From an uncultured Clostridia bacterium (GTDB lineage Bacteria > Bacillota > Clostridia > Christensenellales > Borkfalkiaceae), in assembly GCA_944368775.1 (NCBI GenBank), contig CALVXB010000002.1, forward strand, positions 110,981-174,980: a DNA stretch of 64,000 bases, read 5' to 3'. This document shows, piece by piece, positions 53,933-62,236 of this stretch. The notes below the pieces were generated by a model. The model was given only the letters and a program-made list of their open reading frames with translations. It did no database searches and had not been told where the DNA came from. The translations under genes were made by a program, and so were the position numbers. How positions within the stretch are numbered: position 1 is the stretch's first letter; each line of letters begins with the position of its first letter.

Positions 53933-55213
53933 ATGGAGCAAACGATTTTTCAGAAGTACATCGACATTTTGAAGGAAGAACTGCGCCCCGCGATGGGCTG
54001 TACCGAGCCCATCGCCGTCGCGTATGCGGCGGCAAGGGCGCGCGATCTGCTCGGCGAGCCGCCGCAGGAAGCGGACGTCGCCGTCAGCGGCAATATCCTC
54101 AAAAATGTCAAGAGCGTGGTCGTCCCGCACACGGGCGGGATGCGCGGCGTCGACGCCGCCGTCTGCGCCGGCCTCGTCGCGGGCAGGGCAGACAAGCAGC
54201 TCGAGGTCATCTCCGCCGTCACAGACGAGCAGATCGCGGCCATCCGCGCGATGCGCGCGCAGCTGCCCGTCCATATCGAGTGGGCGCAGACGCCGCACAT
54301 CTTCGATATCTGCGTAAAGCTGCGCTCGGCGTCGCACACCGCCTCCGTGCGCATCGTCGACTTCCACACCAACATCGTCTGCGAGCAGGTCGACGGCAAA
54401 GTCCTCTTCCAAAAGGAAGGGGAGGCGGGCTGCGCCGAAAGCCGTACAGACCGCGCCTGCCTCAACGTCGAGGATATCTGCCGCTTCGCGCGCGAAGTGC
54501 CGCTCGAAGACATCCGGCGCGTCCTCTCGCAGCAGGTCGAATACAACATGGCGATCGCGGAAGAGGGGCTGCGCCACCCGTACGGCGCCAACATCGGCAA
54601 GGTGCTTTTAAAGAACGCCGCGGGCGACGTCCGCCGCAAGGCGCGCGCCTGGGCTGCCGCGGGCTCGGATGCGCGCATGAACGGCTGCGAGATGCCCGTC
54701 GTCATCGTCTCGGGCAGCGGCAACCAGGGGCTGACCGCCTCCGTCCCCGTCATCGTCTACGCGCGCGAGCTGGGCAAGAGTGAAGAGGAAATGTACCGCG
54801 CGCTCGCCCTCTCCGACCTCGTCACCATCCACTTAAAGACGGGCATCGGCACCCTCTCCGCCTACTGCGGCGCGGTGTCGGCGGGCGTCGGCGCGGGCGC
54901 GGGCATCGCCTACCTCTGCGGCGGCGACGAAAAGGTCGTCTCGCACACCATCGTCAACGCGGTCGCCATCGTTTCGGGCATGATCTGCGACGGCGCCAAG
55001 GCGTCCTGCGCCGCCAAGATCTCGCAGGCGGTAGACGCGGGCATCCTCGGCTATGAAATGTTCAAAGAAGGCAACCAATTTTACGGCGGCGACGGCATCG
55101 TCACCAAGGGCGTCGAAAACACCATCCGCAACATCGGCCGTCTCGCGCACGACGGCATGGCGCAGACGGACAGAGAGATCATCGACATCATGCTGCACAC
55201 CCAAACAAAGTGA
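53933..55213 (+). CDS. cyuA: L-cysteine desulfidase / UPF0597 family protein
   Basis: A 426-residue member of the UPF0597 (YhaM/CyuA) family, related to the serine dehydratase alpha chain and holding an Fe-S cluster in characterised members that break cysteine into pyruvate, ammonia and sulfide. Visible motifs are LRPAMGCTEPIAVAYAAA, VVVPHTGGMRGVDAAVCAG, GSGNQGLTASVPV, and cysteines in AYCGAVSAGVGAGAG and SGMICDGAKASCAAKIS. The ATG at 53933 is preferred over a TTG at 53891, which adds a non-conserved leader. Last gene of the lgt operon; a small hairpin (gcccg / cgggc, 53884-53898) precedes it. Confidence 0.88.
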   Translation: MEQTIFQKYIDILKEELRPAMGCTEPIAVAYAAARARDLLGEPPQEADVAVSGNILKNVKSVVVPHTGGMRGVDAAVCAGLVAGRADKQLEVISAVTDEQIAAIRAMRAQLPVHIEWAQTPHIFDICVKLRSASHTASVRIVDFHTNIVCEQVDGKVLFQKEGEAGCAESRTDRACLNVEDICRFAREVPLEDIRRVLSQQVEYNMAIAEEGLRHPYGANIGKVLLKNAAGDVRRKARAWAAAGSDARMNGCEMPVVIVSGSGNQGLTASVPVIVYARELGKSEEEMYRALALSDLVTIHLKTGIGTLSAYCGAVSAGVGAGAGIAYLCGGDEKVVSHTIVNAVAIVSGMICDGAKASCAAKISQAVDAGILGYEMFKEGNQFYGGDGIVTKGVENTIRNIGRLAHDGMAQTDREIIDIMLHTQTK

Positions 55214-55242
55214 GTTCGTCAAAAAAGCGATACGGATAAAAA

Positions 55243-55278
55243 GAGAGAGCCCGCTTGCAGCGGGCTCTCTCGCTTTTG
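55243..55278. terminator. Bidirectional terminator between cyuA and the DUF1349 gene
   Basis: 12-bp stem gagagagcccgc / gcgggctctctc (55243-55254, 55260-55271) with gctttt after it on the + strand and tttttatcc on the - strand. Confidence 0.92.
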
Positions 55279-55285
55279 CTGCCGT

Positions 55286-55888
55286 TCAATCTTTGTCGGG
55301 CGGTTGGCCGACGTGCGCCTTCCACATACATTCGCCAAAGTGAAAGTTCGTGAAGCGGGCGCGCATGGAAGAGTTTTCGGGGCTGCACGCGTAGATGCCG
55401 AAGGGCACCTCGCCCGTCGCAACGGGCATATGGCAGATGCGCATCTGGGTAAAATGTTCTCCGTCGTACGAGCACTCGATGCAAAAGTCGTCCTCGCGGC
55501 GGCTGAGGCGGTACCAGATGCTGCGCACGGAGGCGTCGATGGCGGTCGTCGCCCAGTCAGAGTAGCCGCCCGCAGTCACCACGCTGCCCAGGTGCTGGAT
55601 GCGCTCGTTTTCGTATTCGATAGACGCCTTCAGCCAGTTTTCGCTGTCGAAGTACGCCGCCACGCCGCACTGGTCAAAGCGGTGCTTGCTGTCAAACTGC
55701 GTGCGCACGGTAAAGGAAAAGAACTTCTCCGCCGTGCGCCACTGCAGCAGGGGCGCGCTGTCGTTGCGGAAGTGGTAGTAGGTGCGCTGCCAAAGGTCGG
55801 TGTGCGGTTGCGTCACGATCTCGACGGCGTCCTCGCCGACGGTATATTCCTTCGGCGCGCGCGTCCAGATGCCTGTTTGCAGATCCAT
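55286..55888 (-). CDS. DUF1349 concanavalin-like protein
   Basis: A 200-residue beta-sandwich protein of the DUF1349 family (concanavalin A-like lectin/glucanase fold), without signal peptide. Recognisable stretches include DLWQRTYYHF, CGVAAYFDSENWLKASIEYEN, SIWYRLSRREDDFCIECSYDG and VPFGIYACSP. Family members are often encoded near sugar-use genes; a sugar-binding role is inference. The ATG at 55888 is preferred to that at 55894 because aggagg (55902-55897) is 8 bases from it. A second DUF1349 gene lies at 58544. Confidence 0.85.
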   Translation of the reverse strand: MDLQTGIWTRAPKEYTVGEDAVEIVTQPHTDLWQRTYYHFRNDSAPLLQWRTAEKFFSFTVRTQFDSKHRFDQCGVAAYFDSENWLKASIEYENERIQHLGSVVTAGGYSDWATTAIDASVRSIWYRLSRREDDFCIECSYDGEHFTQMRICHMPVATGEVPFGIYACSPENSSMRARFTNFHFGECMWKAHVGQPPDKD

Positions 55889-55906
55889 GGTCATATCCTC
55901 CTGTCT

Positions 55907-56449
55907 TTATTTTTTTGAATTTGTCTCCAATCGGCGCAGCCGCTTTTGCAGGCCGCGCTCGATCTCTTCGTCCGTCATGGTCGGGTCGCGCAGCTCCCAA
56001 TGCGCGCAGGGGAGCCGCTCGCAGCCGCCGCAGTTCCTTGCGCCCCGCTCGTGCACGCAGCAGTGGTAGATGGGGCAGCAGTCGCCGCCTATATAGGGGA
56101 GCCAATATACCTCTCCCTCGATCGCGCGGCAGCCCTTGCAGTTTTGCGGGCAGGCGGGGCAGTCGGTCAGGCATACCGTCCCGCAGGGGGAGGGCTCGAG
56201 CGCCTCGTCCGTCCAATACCACCATTTACATTTGTGCGGGTCGGGGTCCTTTGTGTTGACGAAGTATTCGACGGCGCGCAGCAGGTACAGCTGGCAGCGG
56301 TCGAGCGTTTCGCCGCGCAGGGCACATTCCTGCGCGTACAGTTCGTCTGCGCTCTTGCCGCGCAGAGCGTCGATGGTCGCATATCCCATCGCAAGCAGGT
56401 CGTGCTCCGTCTGCGCGCCGACGTTAGGGATCTTCCTGAGTTCGCTCAT
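55907..56449 (-). CDS. Cdd1-like helix-hairpin-helix protein fused to a cysteine-rich DUF3795-like domain
   Basis: A 180-residue protein. Residues 1-68 (ELRKIPNVGAQTEHDLLAMGY to LRAVEYFVNTKDP) match the 'pathogenicity locus' Cdd1 helix-hairpin-helix family. Residues 85-160 are cysteine-rich (CGTVCLTDCPACPQNCKGC, then CCPIYHCCVHERGARNCGGC) and resemble DUF3795, probably binding zinc or an Fe-S cluster. Function unknown. It lies 75 bases after lysR and 18 bases before the DUF1349 gene in the same direction. Start follows gaaggaaggaaaaagg. Confidence 0.75.
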   Translation of the reverse strand: MSELRKIPNVGAQTEHDLLAMGYATIDALRGKSADELYAQECALRGETLDRCQLYLLRAVEYFVNTKDPDPHKCKWWYWTDEALEPSPCGTVCLTDCPACPQNCKGCRAIEGEVYWLPYIGGDCCPIYHCCVHERGARNCGGCERLPCAHWELRDPTMTDEEIERGLQKRLRRLETNSKK

Positions 56450-56524
56450 CCTTTTTCCTTCCTTCTCTTTTTGAAGTGCCGCCGCGCAGCCCGCTTCGCC
56501 GGGAGGCCGCGCCCGCGGGGGCGG

Positions 56525-57433
56525 TCACGGCTGCGCCGTCTGTTCGGCGATCGTCTTTTGCAGTTGGTCGAGGAATATCTGCGCCGGCCGCGAAAACACG
56601 GTGTACTTCTTCCACACGATGTCCAGCGGCGTGTGCAGGGGCGGGTCGAGGGGGCGGAAGCAGAACACGCTCTCGCCCGTCGTGTTGACGAGGTGGTCCA
56701 GCGCGATCGCATACCCCATGCCCGCCTTCACGAGCAGCGAGGCGTTGTAGATCAGGTTGAATTTGCCGCAGATGTTCAGGCCTTTGACGTCGCCGCCGAA
56801 CCACTCGAGCAGGCGGCTGCCCTTGCGCAGCGATTGCAGCGAGGTGAGGATGGGCACGCCGCGCAGATCGTCCGCCGCAATGCGCTCTTTGGCGGCGAGC
56901 GCGCTGTCGCGGCGCATCAGCACCCCCCACGTGTCCGCATAGGGCAGCCGCAGCGCGCTGTACTTTGAATAGTCGGGCAGCCGCTCGAGGTCGACCACGA
57001 TGCAAAAGTCGATCAATCCCTTGTCCAGCCGCTCCATCATTTCGTCTGCATCCCCGCTGAAAAGCCTGAACCGCACAGAGGGGTACTCCCGCTGCACCGC
57101 GCACGCGGCCTGCGCCACCGTGCGCACCGCGCAGCTCTCGCCGCCGCCGATCAGCACTTCCCCCGCCACGTCCTCGGGCGGCGCAGAGATCTCCGCCTCC
57201 GTCTTTTCGTACAGCGCGATCATCTCTTCCGCCCGCTTTTTGAGCAGCACGCCCGTCTCGGTCAGCGCGATCTTGCGGCTCCCGCGCACAAACAGCGGCC
57301 GCCCGACCTCCTTTTCCAAATTCTGCATCTGTTTGGAAAGGCTGGGCTGGGATATGTACAGGTAGTTCGCCGCCTTCGTGATGCTCTGCTCCTGCGCTAC
57401 GGCGAGGAAGTATCGCAGCTCTCGCAGTTCCAT
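56525..57433 (-). CDS. LysR-family transcriptional regulator
   Basis: A 302-residue LTTR. Winged helix-turn-helix at the N-terminus: MELRELRYFLAVAQEQSITKAANYLYISQPSLSKQMQNLE in outline, followed by a linker helix and a periplasmic-binding-protein-like effector domain from about residue 90. The start MELREL at 57433 follows aggagggg; an in-frame ATG 29 codons upstream would place the promoter inside the gene. Effector unknown. It may control itself through the ATAAGTAT motif at 57503-57522. Confidence 0.93.
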   Translation of the reverse strand: MELRELRYFLAVAQEQSITKAANYLYISQPSLSKQMQNLEKEVGRPLFVRGSRKIALTETGVLLKKRAEEMIALYEKTEAEISAPPEDVAGEVLIGGGESCAVRTVAQAACAVQREYPSVRFRLFSGDADEMMERLDKGLIDFCIVVDLERLPDYSKYSALRLPYADTWGVLMRRDSALAAKERIAADDLRGVPILTSLQSLRKGSRLLEWFGGDVKGLNICGKFNLIYNASLLVKAGMGYAIALDHLVNTTGESVFCFRPLDPPLHTPLDIVWKKYTVFSRPAQIFLDQLQKTIAEQTAQP

Positions 57434-57457
57434 TGCGCGCCCCTCCTTTTTTCTTTC

Positions 57458-57486
57458 ATTATAACACAAAAAAGTATAGCCGTCAA
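57458..57486 (-). promoter_or_regulatory. lysR (56525) promoter
   Basis: On the - strand TTGACG (57486-57481), 17 bases, TATAAT (57463-57458). Confidence 0.88.
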
Positions 57487-57502
57487 TTATGATTTGATAT
57501 TC

Positions 57503-57522
57503 GATATAAGTATTTGGCATAC
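57503..57522. promoter_or_regulatory. ATAAGTAT motif, copy 1
   Basis: gatataagtatttggcatac on the + strand, 17 bases upstream of the lysR -35, a usual position for LTTR autoregulation. Related copies at 60102 and 62237. Confidence 0.45.
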
Positions 57523-57541
57523 CGCCCGCGGCGCGGCGGCG

Positions 57542-58435
57542 TCATCGGGGCGGGGATGGCTGCTGCCGTGCGCCGCTTCTGTATTCGGTCGGAGAACAGC
57601 CGTACATCTGCTTGAACTTTCTGCAAAAGTACCCGCTGCTCTCAAATCCCGTCTGCTCGGCGATGCGCGCAACGGTGGCGTCCTCCGCGAGGAGGAGGGC
57701 GGCGGCGCGCGAAAGGCGGTATTGTATCAGATAGGCGACGGGCGATATGCGTATGGTCTCCCGGAAGATGTGCAGCGCGGTGTTTTTGCCCACATAGACG
57801 GATGCGGCAATATCCTGCAGCGCGATCTTTTTGTCAAAATTTTCGTGGATGAAGCTTATCATCTGCTGCAGCTGCATCGCGCGGACGGTCTTTCCGTCCT
57901 GCGCGCGCGTGCGCGGCAGGCGGTTGCATAGTAGCCTCCAAAGCGCCAGCAGCTTTTGCAGGATAGCGAGTTCGTCTGCGCCATGTTTTTGCTCTTCAAA
58001 AACAGAAAACAGTATGGAGAGCGGCTCGTTCTGCCCGCCTTCGCCCGGCTGTAAGAGCAGGTATTCCGCGCCCTCGCGTATGACGGGCGCGACGTATTTT
58101 TCGTAAATCCTGCCCCCTTCCTCCCCCAACAGTTCGGGCAAAAAGAGGATGTTCGGCATACACACGCTGCCCTCCGCCGCATAGCGGTGCAGCACGCCGC
58201 TGTTGACGAACAGCCCGCAGCCCTCCTTCAACACAAAGCTGTCCGCCCCGACGTCGCAGAGAATATCTCCGCGCGCGGCGAAGATCATTTCGATCTCCCT
58301 GTGCCAATGCCAATTGATGTTGTGCGCGTCAAACTGCCACACGTCCTCCTCGTAGTAACGGAAGGGGAAGCTCGCCTCGCCGTGCTTGCGTTGTTCGAGA
58401 TAACTGTCGTCCGTGACGATCTTTTCCGCATTCAT
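57542..58435 (-). CDS. AraC-family transcriptional regulator
   Basis: A 297-residue regulator. N-terminal cupin-type sensor domain (INWHWHREIEMIFAARGD, LFVNSGVLHRY) and C-terminal double helix-turn-helix (about 195-285) with IALQDIAASVYVGKNTALHIFRE in outline and VARIAEQTGFESSGYFCRKFKQMYGCSPTEYR, the AraC signature. Such proteins usually respond to sugars. It is divergent from a DUF1349 gene across about 108 bases containing TTTGCGCAAA. The ATG at 58435 follows cgaggagg; longer frames are not supported. Confidence 0.93.
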   Translation of the reverse strand: MNAEKIVTDDSYLEQRKHGEASFPFRYYEEDVWQFDAHNINWHWHREIEMIFAARGDILCDVGADSFVLKEGCGLFVNSGVLHRYAAEGSVCMPNILFLPELLGEEGGRIYEKYVAPVIREGAEYLLLQPGEGGQNEPLSILFSVFEEQKHGADELAILQKLLALWRLLCNRLPRTRAQDGKTVRAMQLQQMISFIHENFDKKIALQDIAASVYVGKNTALHIFRETIRISPVAYLIQYRLSRAAALLLAEDATVARIAEQTGFESSGYFCRKFKQMYGCSPTEYRSGARQQPSPPR

Positions 58436-58486
58436 AATGCCTCCTCGGCGATATTGTATCATATTTATATGTGATAGTGCAACAAC

Positions 58487-58496
58487 TTTGCGCAAA
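58487..58496. promoter_or_regulatory. Palindrome TTTGCGCAAA between araC-type and DUF1349 genes
   Basis: A perfect 10-base palindrome midway between the divergent genes, close to both promoters: on the - strand TTGCAC / TACAAT (18-base spacer, about 58484-58455) for the AraC gene, on the + strand TTGTGT (58497-58502) and TATAAT (58519-58524, 16-base spacer) for the DUF1349 gene. Candidate regulator site. Confidence 0.4.
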
Positions 58497-58543
58497 TTGT
58501 GTGATATACTATTATCAGTATAATGCCATACGGAGGAAGATGT

Positions 58544-59125
58544 ATGCAATTCAAATGGCTGAATGAAAGCAAGATCGAAAAGAAAGGCGACAGGTGGGAG
58601 ATCTACGCCCCGCCGCACACAGACTTTTTTTGCAATGCGTCGGGTGAAGAAGGAGAGGCTGCGGGCACGCTGTGCAACGCGCCCGTCTATTATACGGAGA
58701 TCGAAGGTGACTTCGTGCTCAAAGTCAAGGTCTCGCACGACTGCGCCTCTACATACGACGCGGCGGCGCTGCTCGTCTACAAAGACGAGACAAATTGGGC
58801 GAAGCTGTGCTTTGAAAAGACAGACATCGGCCCCAACGCCGTCGTCAGCGTCGTCACGCGCGGGCAGTCTGACGACGCCAACGGCTGCAATATCGCGGAC
58901 AAGAGCGTGTGGCTGCAGATCTGCCGCGTCGGCGACGCGTTTGCTTTTCACTTTTCGGAGGACGGCGCGCATTTTTATATGACCCGCTTTTTCCATTTCC
59001 CCGCGGGCAAGGTCGCAAAGGTCGGGCTGGTGGCGCAGTCGCCGACGGGCAGCGGCGGCATGCGCACCTTTGAACACCTCACGATAGAACATAAGACGGT
59101 CGAAAATATTCGTGCAGGCATTTGA
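58544..59125 (+). CDS. DUF1349 concanavalin-like protein, second copy
   Basis: A 193-residue DUF1349 protein, paralogous in fold to the one at 55286. FKWLNESKIEKKGDRWEIYAPPHTDFF at the start in outline, then AALLVYKDETNWAKLCFEKTD and SVWLQICRVGDAFAFHFSEDG match the family. No signal peptide. Start at 58544 follows cggagga. It is divergent from the AraC gene, its likely regulator, and 10 bases ahead of the acetyltransferase gene. Confidence 0.85.
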   Translation: MQFKWLNESKIEKKGDRWEIYAPPHTDFFCNASGEEGEAAGTLCNAPVYYTEIEGDFVLKVKVSHDCASTYDAAALLVYKDETNWAKLCFEKTDIGPNAVVSVVTRGQSDDANGCNIADKSVWLQICRVGDAFAFHFSEDGAHFYMTRFFHFPAGKVAKVGLVAQSPTGSGGMRTFEHLTIEHKTVENIRAGI

Positions 59126-59135
59126 GAGGTGCGCC

Positions 59136-59714
59136 ATGACAGAATGGGAAATGATGCTCGCGGGTCTGCCGCAAAACGACCGCGCGCCCGAGCTGGAGGC
59201 GCGCAGGCGGGTCGCAAAACGGCTGTTCCGCGCCTATAACAAGACGACTGAAGAAGATACAGAAGTGCGCGAGGAGATCAAACGGCAGCTCTTCCGCAAG
59301 GTGGGCAAAAACGTGTTCATCGAGCCCGACTTCATCTGCGAGATGGGCAACAACATCACCATCGGCGACGACACCTTTTTCAACTTCGGCTGTATCATCT
59401 TCGACATGGGCGAGGTCACCATCGGCAAAAACGTCATGTTCGGGCCGCGCGTCGGCATCTACACGACCAACCACGCCTTCGACCCGGACGAGCGCGTCCG
59501 CAACGTCGTCATCTCCAAGCCCGTCACCATCGGCGACCGCGCCTGGATCGCCGCCGACGTCAAAATTTTGCAGGGCGTCACGATCGGGGAAGGCAGTATC
59601 GTCGGCGCGGGCAGCGTCGTGACGCACGACATCCCCGCAGGCGTCGTCGCGGCGGGCAACCCCTGCCGCGTGCTGCGCAAGATCACGCCGCAGGATAAAC
59701 TGCTGCAAGATTGA
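59136..59714 (+). CDS. Sugar O-acetyltransferase, left-handed beta-helix type
   Basis: A 192-residue enzyme of the maltose/galactoside acetyltransferase (LacA/Maa) family. N-terminal helical part MTEWEMMLAGLPQNDRAPE, then hexapeptide repeats (FGCIIFDMGEVTIGKNVMFGP, VTIGEGSIVGAGSVVTHDIPAG) and the catalytic histidine in YTTNHAFD. It acetylates a sugar from acetyl-CoA. Same transcript as the preceding DUF1349 gene. Confidence 0.92.
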   Translation: MTEWEMMLAGLPQNDRAPELEARRRVAKRLFRAYNKTTEEDTEVREEIKRQLFRKVGKNVFIEPDFICEMGNNITIGDDTFFNFGCIIFDMGEVTIGKNVMFGPRVGIYTTNHAFDPDERVRNVVISKPVTIGDRAWIAADVKILQGVTIGEGSIVGAGSVVTHDIPAGVVAAGNPCRVLRKITPQDKLLQD

Positions 59715-59802
59715 TTTTTTCACAACGCTGCGGGGCAATACGCCTCGTTCGCTGCGCCGCTCTGAACGCGCAGCCGCTTCTCTCAATAAGAAAAGGCTCA
59801 AC

Positions 59803-59845
59803 GCGAGCCGCAGATACTTTTAGTACCCGCGGCTCGCTTGTCTTT
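59803..59845 (+). terminator. Probable terminator of the acetyltransferase gene
   Basis: 9-bp stem gcgagccgc / gcggctcgc (59803-59811, 59829-59837) with a smaller tact / agta stem inside, followed by ttgtcttt. It is about 90 bases past the stop. Confidence 0.6.
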
Positions 59846-59886
59846 GTCGTGCAAAACGGCTGCCTGGCGAAAGGGGCAAAAAGGGC

Positions 59887-59921
59887 TCCCAAAAAAGATT
59901 GCGCAGCAAGATTTTTTGGGA
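59887..59921. other. Hairpin with symmetric GA/GA internal loop
   Basis: tcccaaaaaa - ga - ttgc - gca - gcaa - ga - ttttttggga: two perfect stems separated by a GA/GA internal loop that can form tandem sheared G-A pairs, giving one continuous helix. Role unknown. Confidence 0.5.
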
Positions 59922-60018
59922 AGAGTGGCTGCAGGCATAGGTGAATTATACTGCCACATATTTTTATGGACACTCTGATTTTGTTGTGACGGAGAGAAAA
60001 ATTCGATAAAGAAATAAG

Positions 60019-60054
60019 AGGTGCAGGTGTAATAAAACGCTGCACCTTTTTGTT
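60019..60054 (+). terminator. Hairpin terminator upstream of flavoprotein genes
   Basis: 8-bp stem aggtgcag / ctgcacct (60019-60026, 60040-60047) followed by ttttgttt. Confidence 0.7.
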
Positions 60055-60101
60055 TGCAGTGGCAAATCTTGGCAATTCAATTTAGCTATGCTTCACGATT
60101 T

Positions 60102-60141
60102 AAAATAAGTATATTACATTGTCAAAGAGATGCGATATAAT
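60102..60141 (+). promoter_or_regulatory. Flavoprotein promoter with ATAAGTAT motif, copy 2
   Basis: aaaataagtatattacattg (60102-60121) overlaps the -35 ATTACA (60113-60118); 17 bases later comes TATAAT (60136-60141). The motif sits where an LTTR activator would touch RNA polymerase. Confidence 0.6.
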
Positions 60142-60171
60142 AGAAACGAAAATATACAAAAGGAGTATGGT

Positions 60172-60708
60172 ATGAAGATCGCGGTGCTGGAAGGCAGTCC
60201 GAACAAAAAGGGCTCGTCCGATATGTTGGCAGAACAATTTATCAAAGGAGCAAGGGAAGCGGGGCATGAGATTGAAATTTTCGACGCCGCCCACGCAAAT
60301 ATCCGCCCCTGCACGGGGTGTATCCGGTGCGGATATGAGGGCCCTTGCGTGCAGCACGACGACGTGGAAAAGGCGCGCAGCCTCATCCTCTCCGCCGATA
60401 TGGTCGTGTTCGTCACGCCGCTCTACTACTACGGAATGTCCGCGCAGTTAAAGACGCTTGTAGATCGCTTTTGCGCGTTCAATTCCTCCATTCAGCGGAA
60501 GCATATGAAGTCGGCCATCATCTCCGCCGCATGGAATTCCGACGGCTGGACGTTCGAGGCCTTGGAAGCGCACTACAAGACGCTCGTCAGATACCTCAAC
60601 TTCACCGATATGGGCGCGGTGTGGGGCAAGGGCTGCGGCACGCCCTCCATGACCGCCCGCTCGCGGTATGTGACCGCAGCATATGAACTCGGCAAGAGTT
60701 TAAAATAA
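60172..60708 (+). CDS. Flavodoxin-fold NAD(P)H-dependent oxidoreductase
   Basis: A 178-residue FMN-binding flavodoxin-like reductase. The FMN phosphate loop is LEGSPNKKGSSDMLAEQF near the N-terminus; CTGCIRCGYEGPCVQHDD gives a cysteine cluster like that of iron-sulfur flavoproteins; FVTPLYYYGMSAQLKTLVDRF is the usual flavin-binding block. Substrate unknown. Start at 60172 follows aggag. Followed 34 bases later by a flavodoxin. Confidence 0.88.
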   Translation: MKIAVLEGSPNKKGSSDMLAEQFIKGAREAGHEIEIFDAAHANIRPCTGCIRCGYEGPCVQHDDVEKARSLILSADMVVFVTPLYYYGMSAQLKTLVDRFCAFNSSIQRKHMKSAIISAAWNSDGWTFEALEAHYKTLVRYLNFTDMGAVWGKGCGTPSMTARSRYVTAAYELGKSLK

Positions 60709-60742
60709 ACAATACGGCAGATTGTGCCAAAGGAGTCAGCTT

Positions 60743-61228
60743 ATGAAAGACAAAAAGATACTTGCAGCATATTTTTCCTGCACGGGCACGACGGCGCGTG
60801 TGGCAAACGAAGTTGCAAAGGCGGCTGGCGCCGACCTCTTTGAGATCAAACCGGCACAGCCCTATACGGCGGCAGATCTCGATTGGACGGTCAAGGGCAG
60901 CCGCTCCTCGCGCGAGATGGCGGACGAGCATTTCCGCCCCGAAATTGCGGACAGAGTGGGGAACATGGCGGAATATGGCGTCGTGTTCGTCGGCTTTCCC
61001 ATCTGGTGGTACGTCGCGCCGCGCATCATACAGACATTTTTGGAGAGCTACGATCTTTCGGACAAGACAGTCGTGCCCTTCTTCACGTCGGGCGGGAGCG
61101 GCGCAGGAAAGACGGACGCTATTTTACATAAGTGCTGCCCCGCAGCACACTTCCTGCCGAGCATACATTTAAGTGTCAATGTGACGGCGGAAGGTCTTAA
61201 AAAACAGCTCTCCGCATTGAAATTTTGA
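60743..61228 (+). CDS. Flavodoxin
   Basis: A 161-residue flavodoxin-fold protein with FMN phosphate loop YFSCTGTTARVANEVAKAA and GFPIWWYVAPRIIQTFLESYD plus FFTSGGSGAGKTD for the isoalloxazine ring. It belongs to the 'flavodoxin_4' type common in Clostridia rather than classical short electron-carrier flavodoxins. ATG at 60743 follows aaaggag. Likely cotranscribed with the preceding reductase. Confidence 0.88.
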   Translation: MKDKKILAAYFSCTGTTARVANEVAKAAGADLFEIKPAQPYTAADLDWTVKGSRSSREMADEHFRPEIADRVGNMAEYGVVFVGFPIWWYVAPRIIQTFLESYDLSDKTVVPFFTSGGSGAGKTDAILHKCCPAAHFLPSIHLSVNVTAEGLKKQLSALKF

Positions 61229-61245
61229 AGGTGGGCGATCGGCGG

Positions 61246-61274
61246 TTGCAAACGTGTCCGCTGTGTGTTATAAT
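61246..61274 (+). promoter_or_regulatory. Promoter of the second lysR gene
   Basis: TTGCAA (61246-61251), 17 bases, TATAAT (61269-61274). Confidence 0.82.
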
Positions 61275-61320
61275 CAAATTGCATAATATGTCGTAAGCAA
61301 TAACATAAGCGGAGGAAACC

Positions 61321-62215
61321 ATGGAATACCGCATCTTAAAATATTTTCTCGTCGTTGCGCGGGAGGAGAACATCACGCGGGCGGCGGAAATCTTGCACAT
61401 CTCCCAGCCCGCGCTCTCCCGTCAGCTCATGCAGCTCGAAGAAGAGCTCGGCGTGCAGCTCTTTACCCGCGGCAGGCACAGCACCTCTCTCACCGAAGAG
61501 GGCATGCTCCTTCGCCGCCGCGCGCAGGAGATCGTCGACCTCACCGAAAAGACGGAGAGGGAATTTCGCACCAATTCCGAAGAACTTGCCGGCACCATCA
61601 GTATCGGCAGCGGCGAGGGTGCCGTCATGCGATACCTCGCAGGGCTCATGAAATCGTTCAGCGAGAAGTACCCCGCCGTCACCTTCGACCTCTATTCGGG
61701 CGCTGCAGACCAGGTCAAGGAGCGGCTGGAGCGTGGTACGCTGGACGTGGGTGCCTTTATTGGCAATATCGATCTCAGTAAATATGAGGCTGTCGAGCTG
61801 CCCGTCAAGGAGCGGTGGGGGGGTCATCGTGCCCGCCAAGTGCCCGCTCGCCGAGAAGGACTATGTGACGAAGGAGGACCTCGTCGGGCATAAAGTTTTC
61901 ATCTCCGTACGCGGCGTCTCGCACGGCGTTGCAAATTGGTTCGGCGAATACTACGAAAAGATGCAAATTTACGCCACCTATAACCTTCTCTACAATGCCG
62001 CTATTCTCGTTGACAGCGAAATCGGCGCCGCCATCTGTATTGAGGGCGCGGCGGCGCTGTACAACTCGCCCAATATTTTTTTCAAACCCTTCTATCCCGA
62101 GCTTGTTTCCAAAAACACGCTCGCGTGGAAGGCGCATCAGCCCATGTCGCGCACGGTTGCAAAGTTTATCGAATTTATCAAGGTGCGCGTCGGTTCGCTC
62201 GGGGATCAGGCATAA
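61321..62215 (+). pseudogene. LysR-family regulator, frameshifted at a G7 run
   Basis: Bases 61321 to about 61820 encode a normal LTTR N-terminus (MEYRILKYFLVVAREENITRAAEILHISQPALSRQL in outline) and half of the effector domain. At 61817-61823 a run of seven G shifts the frame; removing one G restores KERWGVIVPAKCPLAEKDYV and a product of 297 residues, exactly a normal LTTR length. The rest of the frame, to DQA at 62215, is intact and conserved. So the lesion is very recent, phase-variable, or a sequencing error. Start follows gcggagg. Confidence 0.85.
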
Positions 62216-62236
62216 CAAAATTGCATTTCTTAAAAT

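Larger units (their letters stand above)
59715..60101. other. Non-coding gap with several RNA hairpins
   Basis: No convincing gene in either direction. It holds three inverted repeats: gcgagccgc / gcggctcgc at 59803-59837; tcccaaaaaa / ttttttggga at 59887-59921; and a terminator at 60019-60054. A - strand reading of 130 residues across this stretch has no ribosome site or recognised motif and was not called. Confidence 0.5.

Noticed and set aside
59683..60075. A 130-codon - strand frame in the gap after the acetyltransferase gene
   Set aside because: No ribosome site or family motif; it crosses three RNA hairpins that explain the sequence better.
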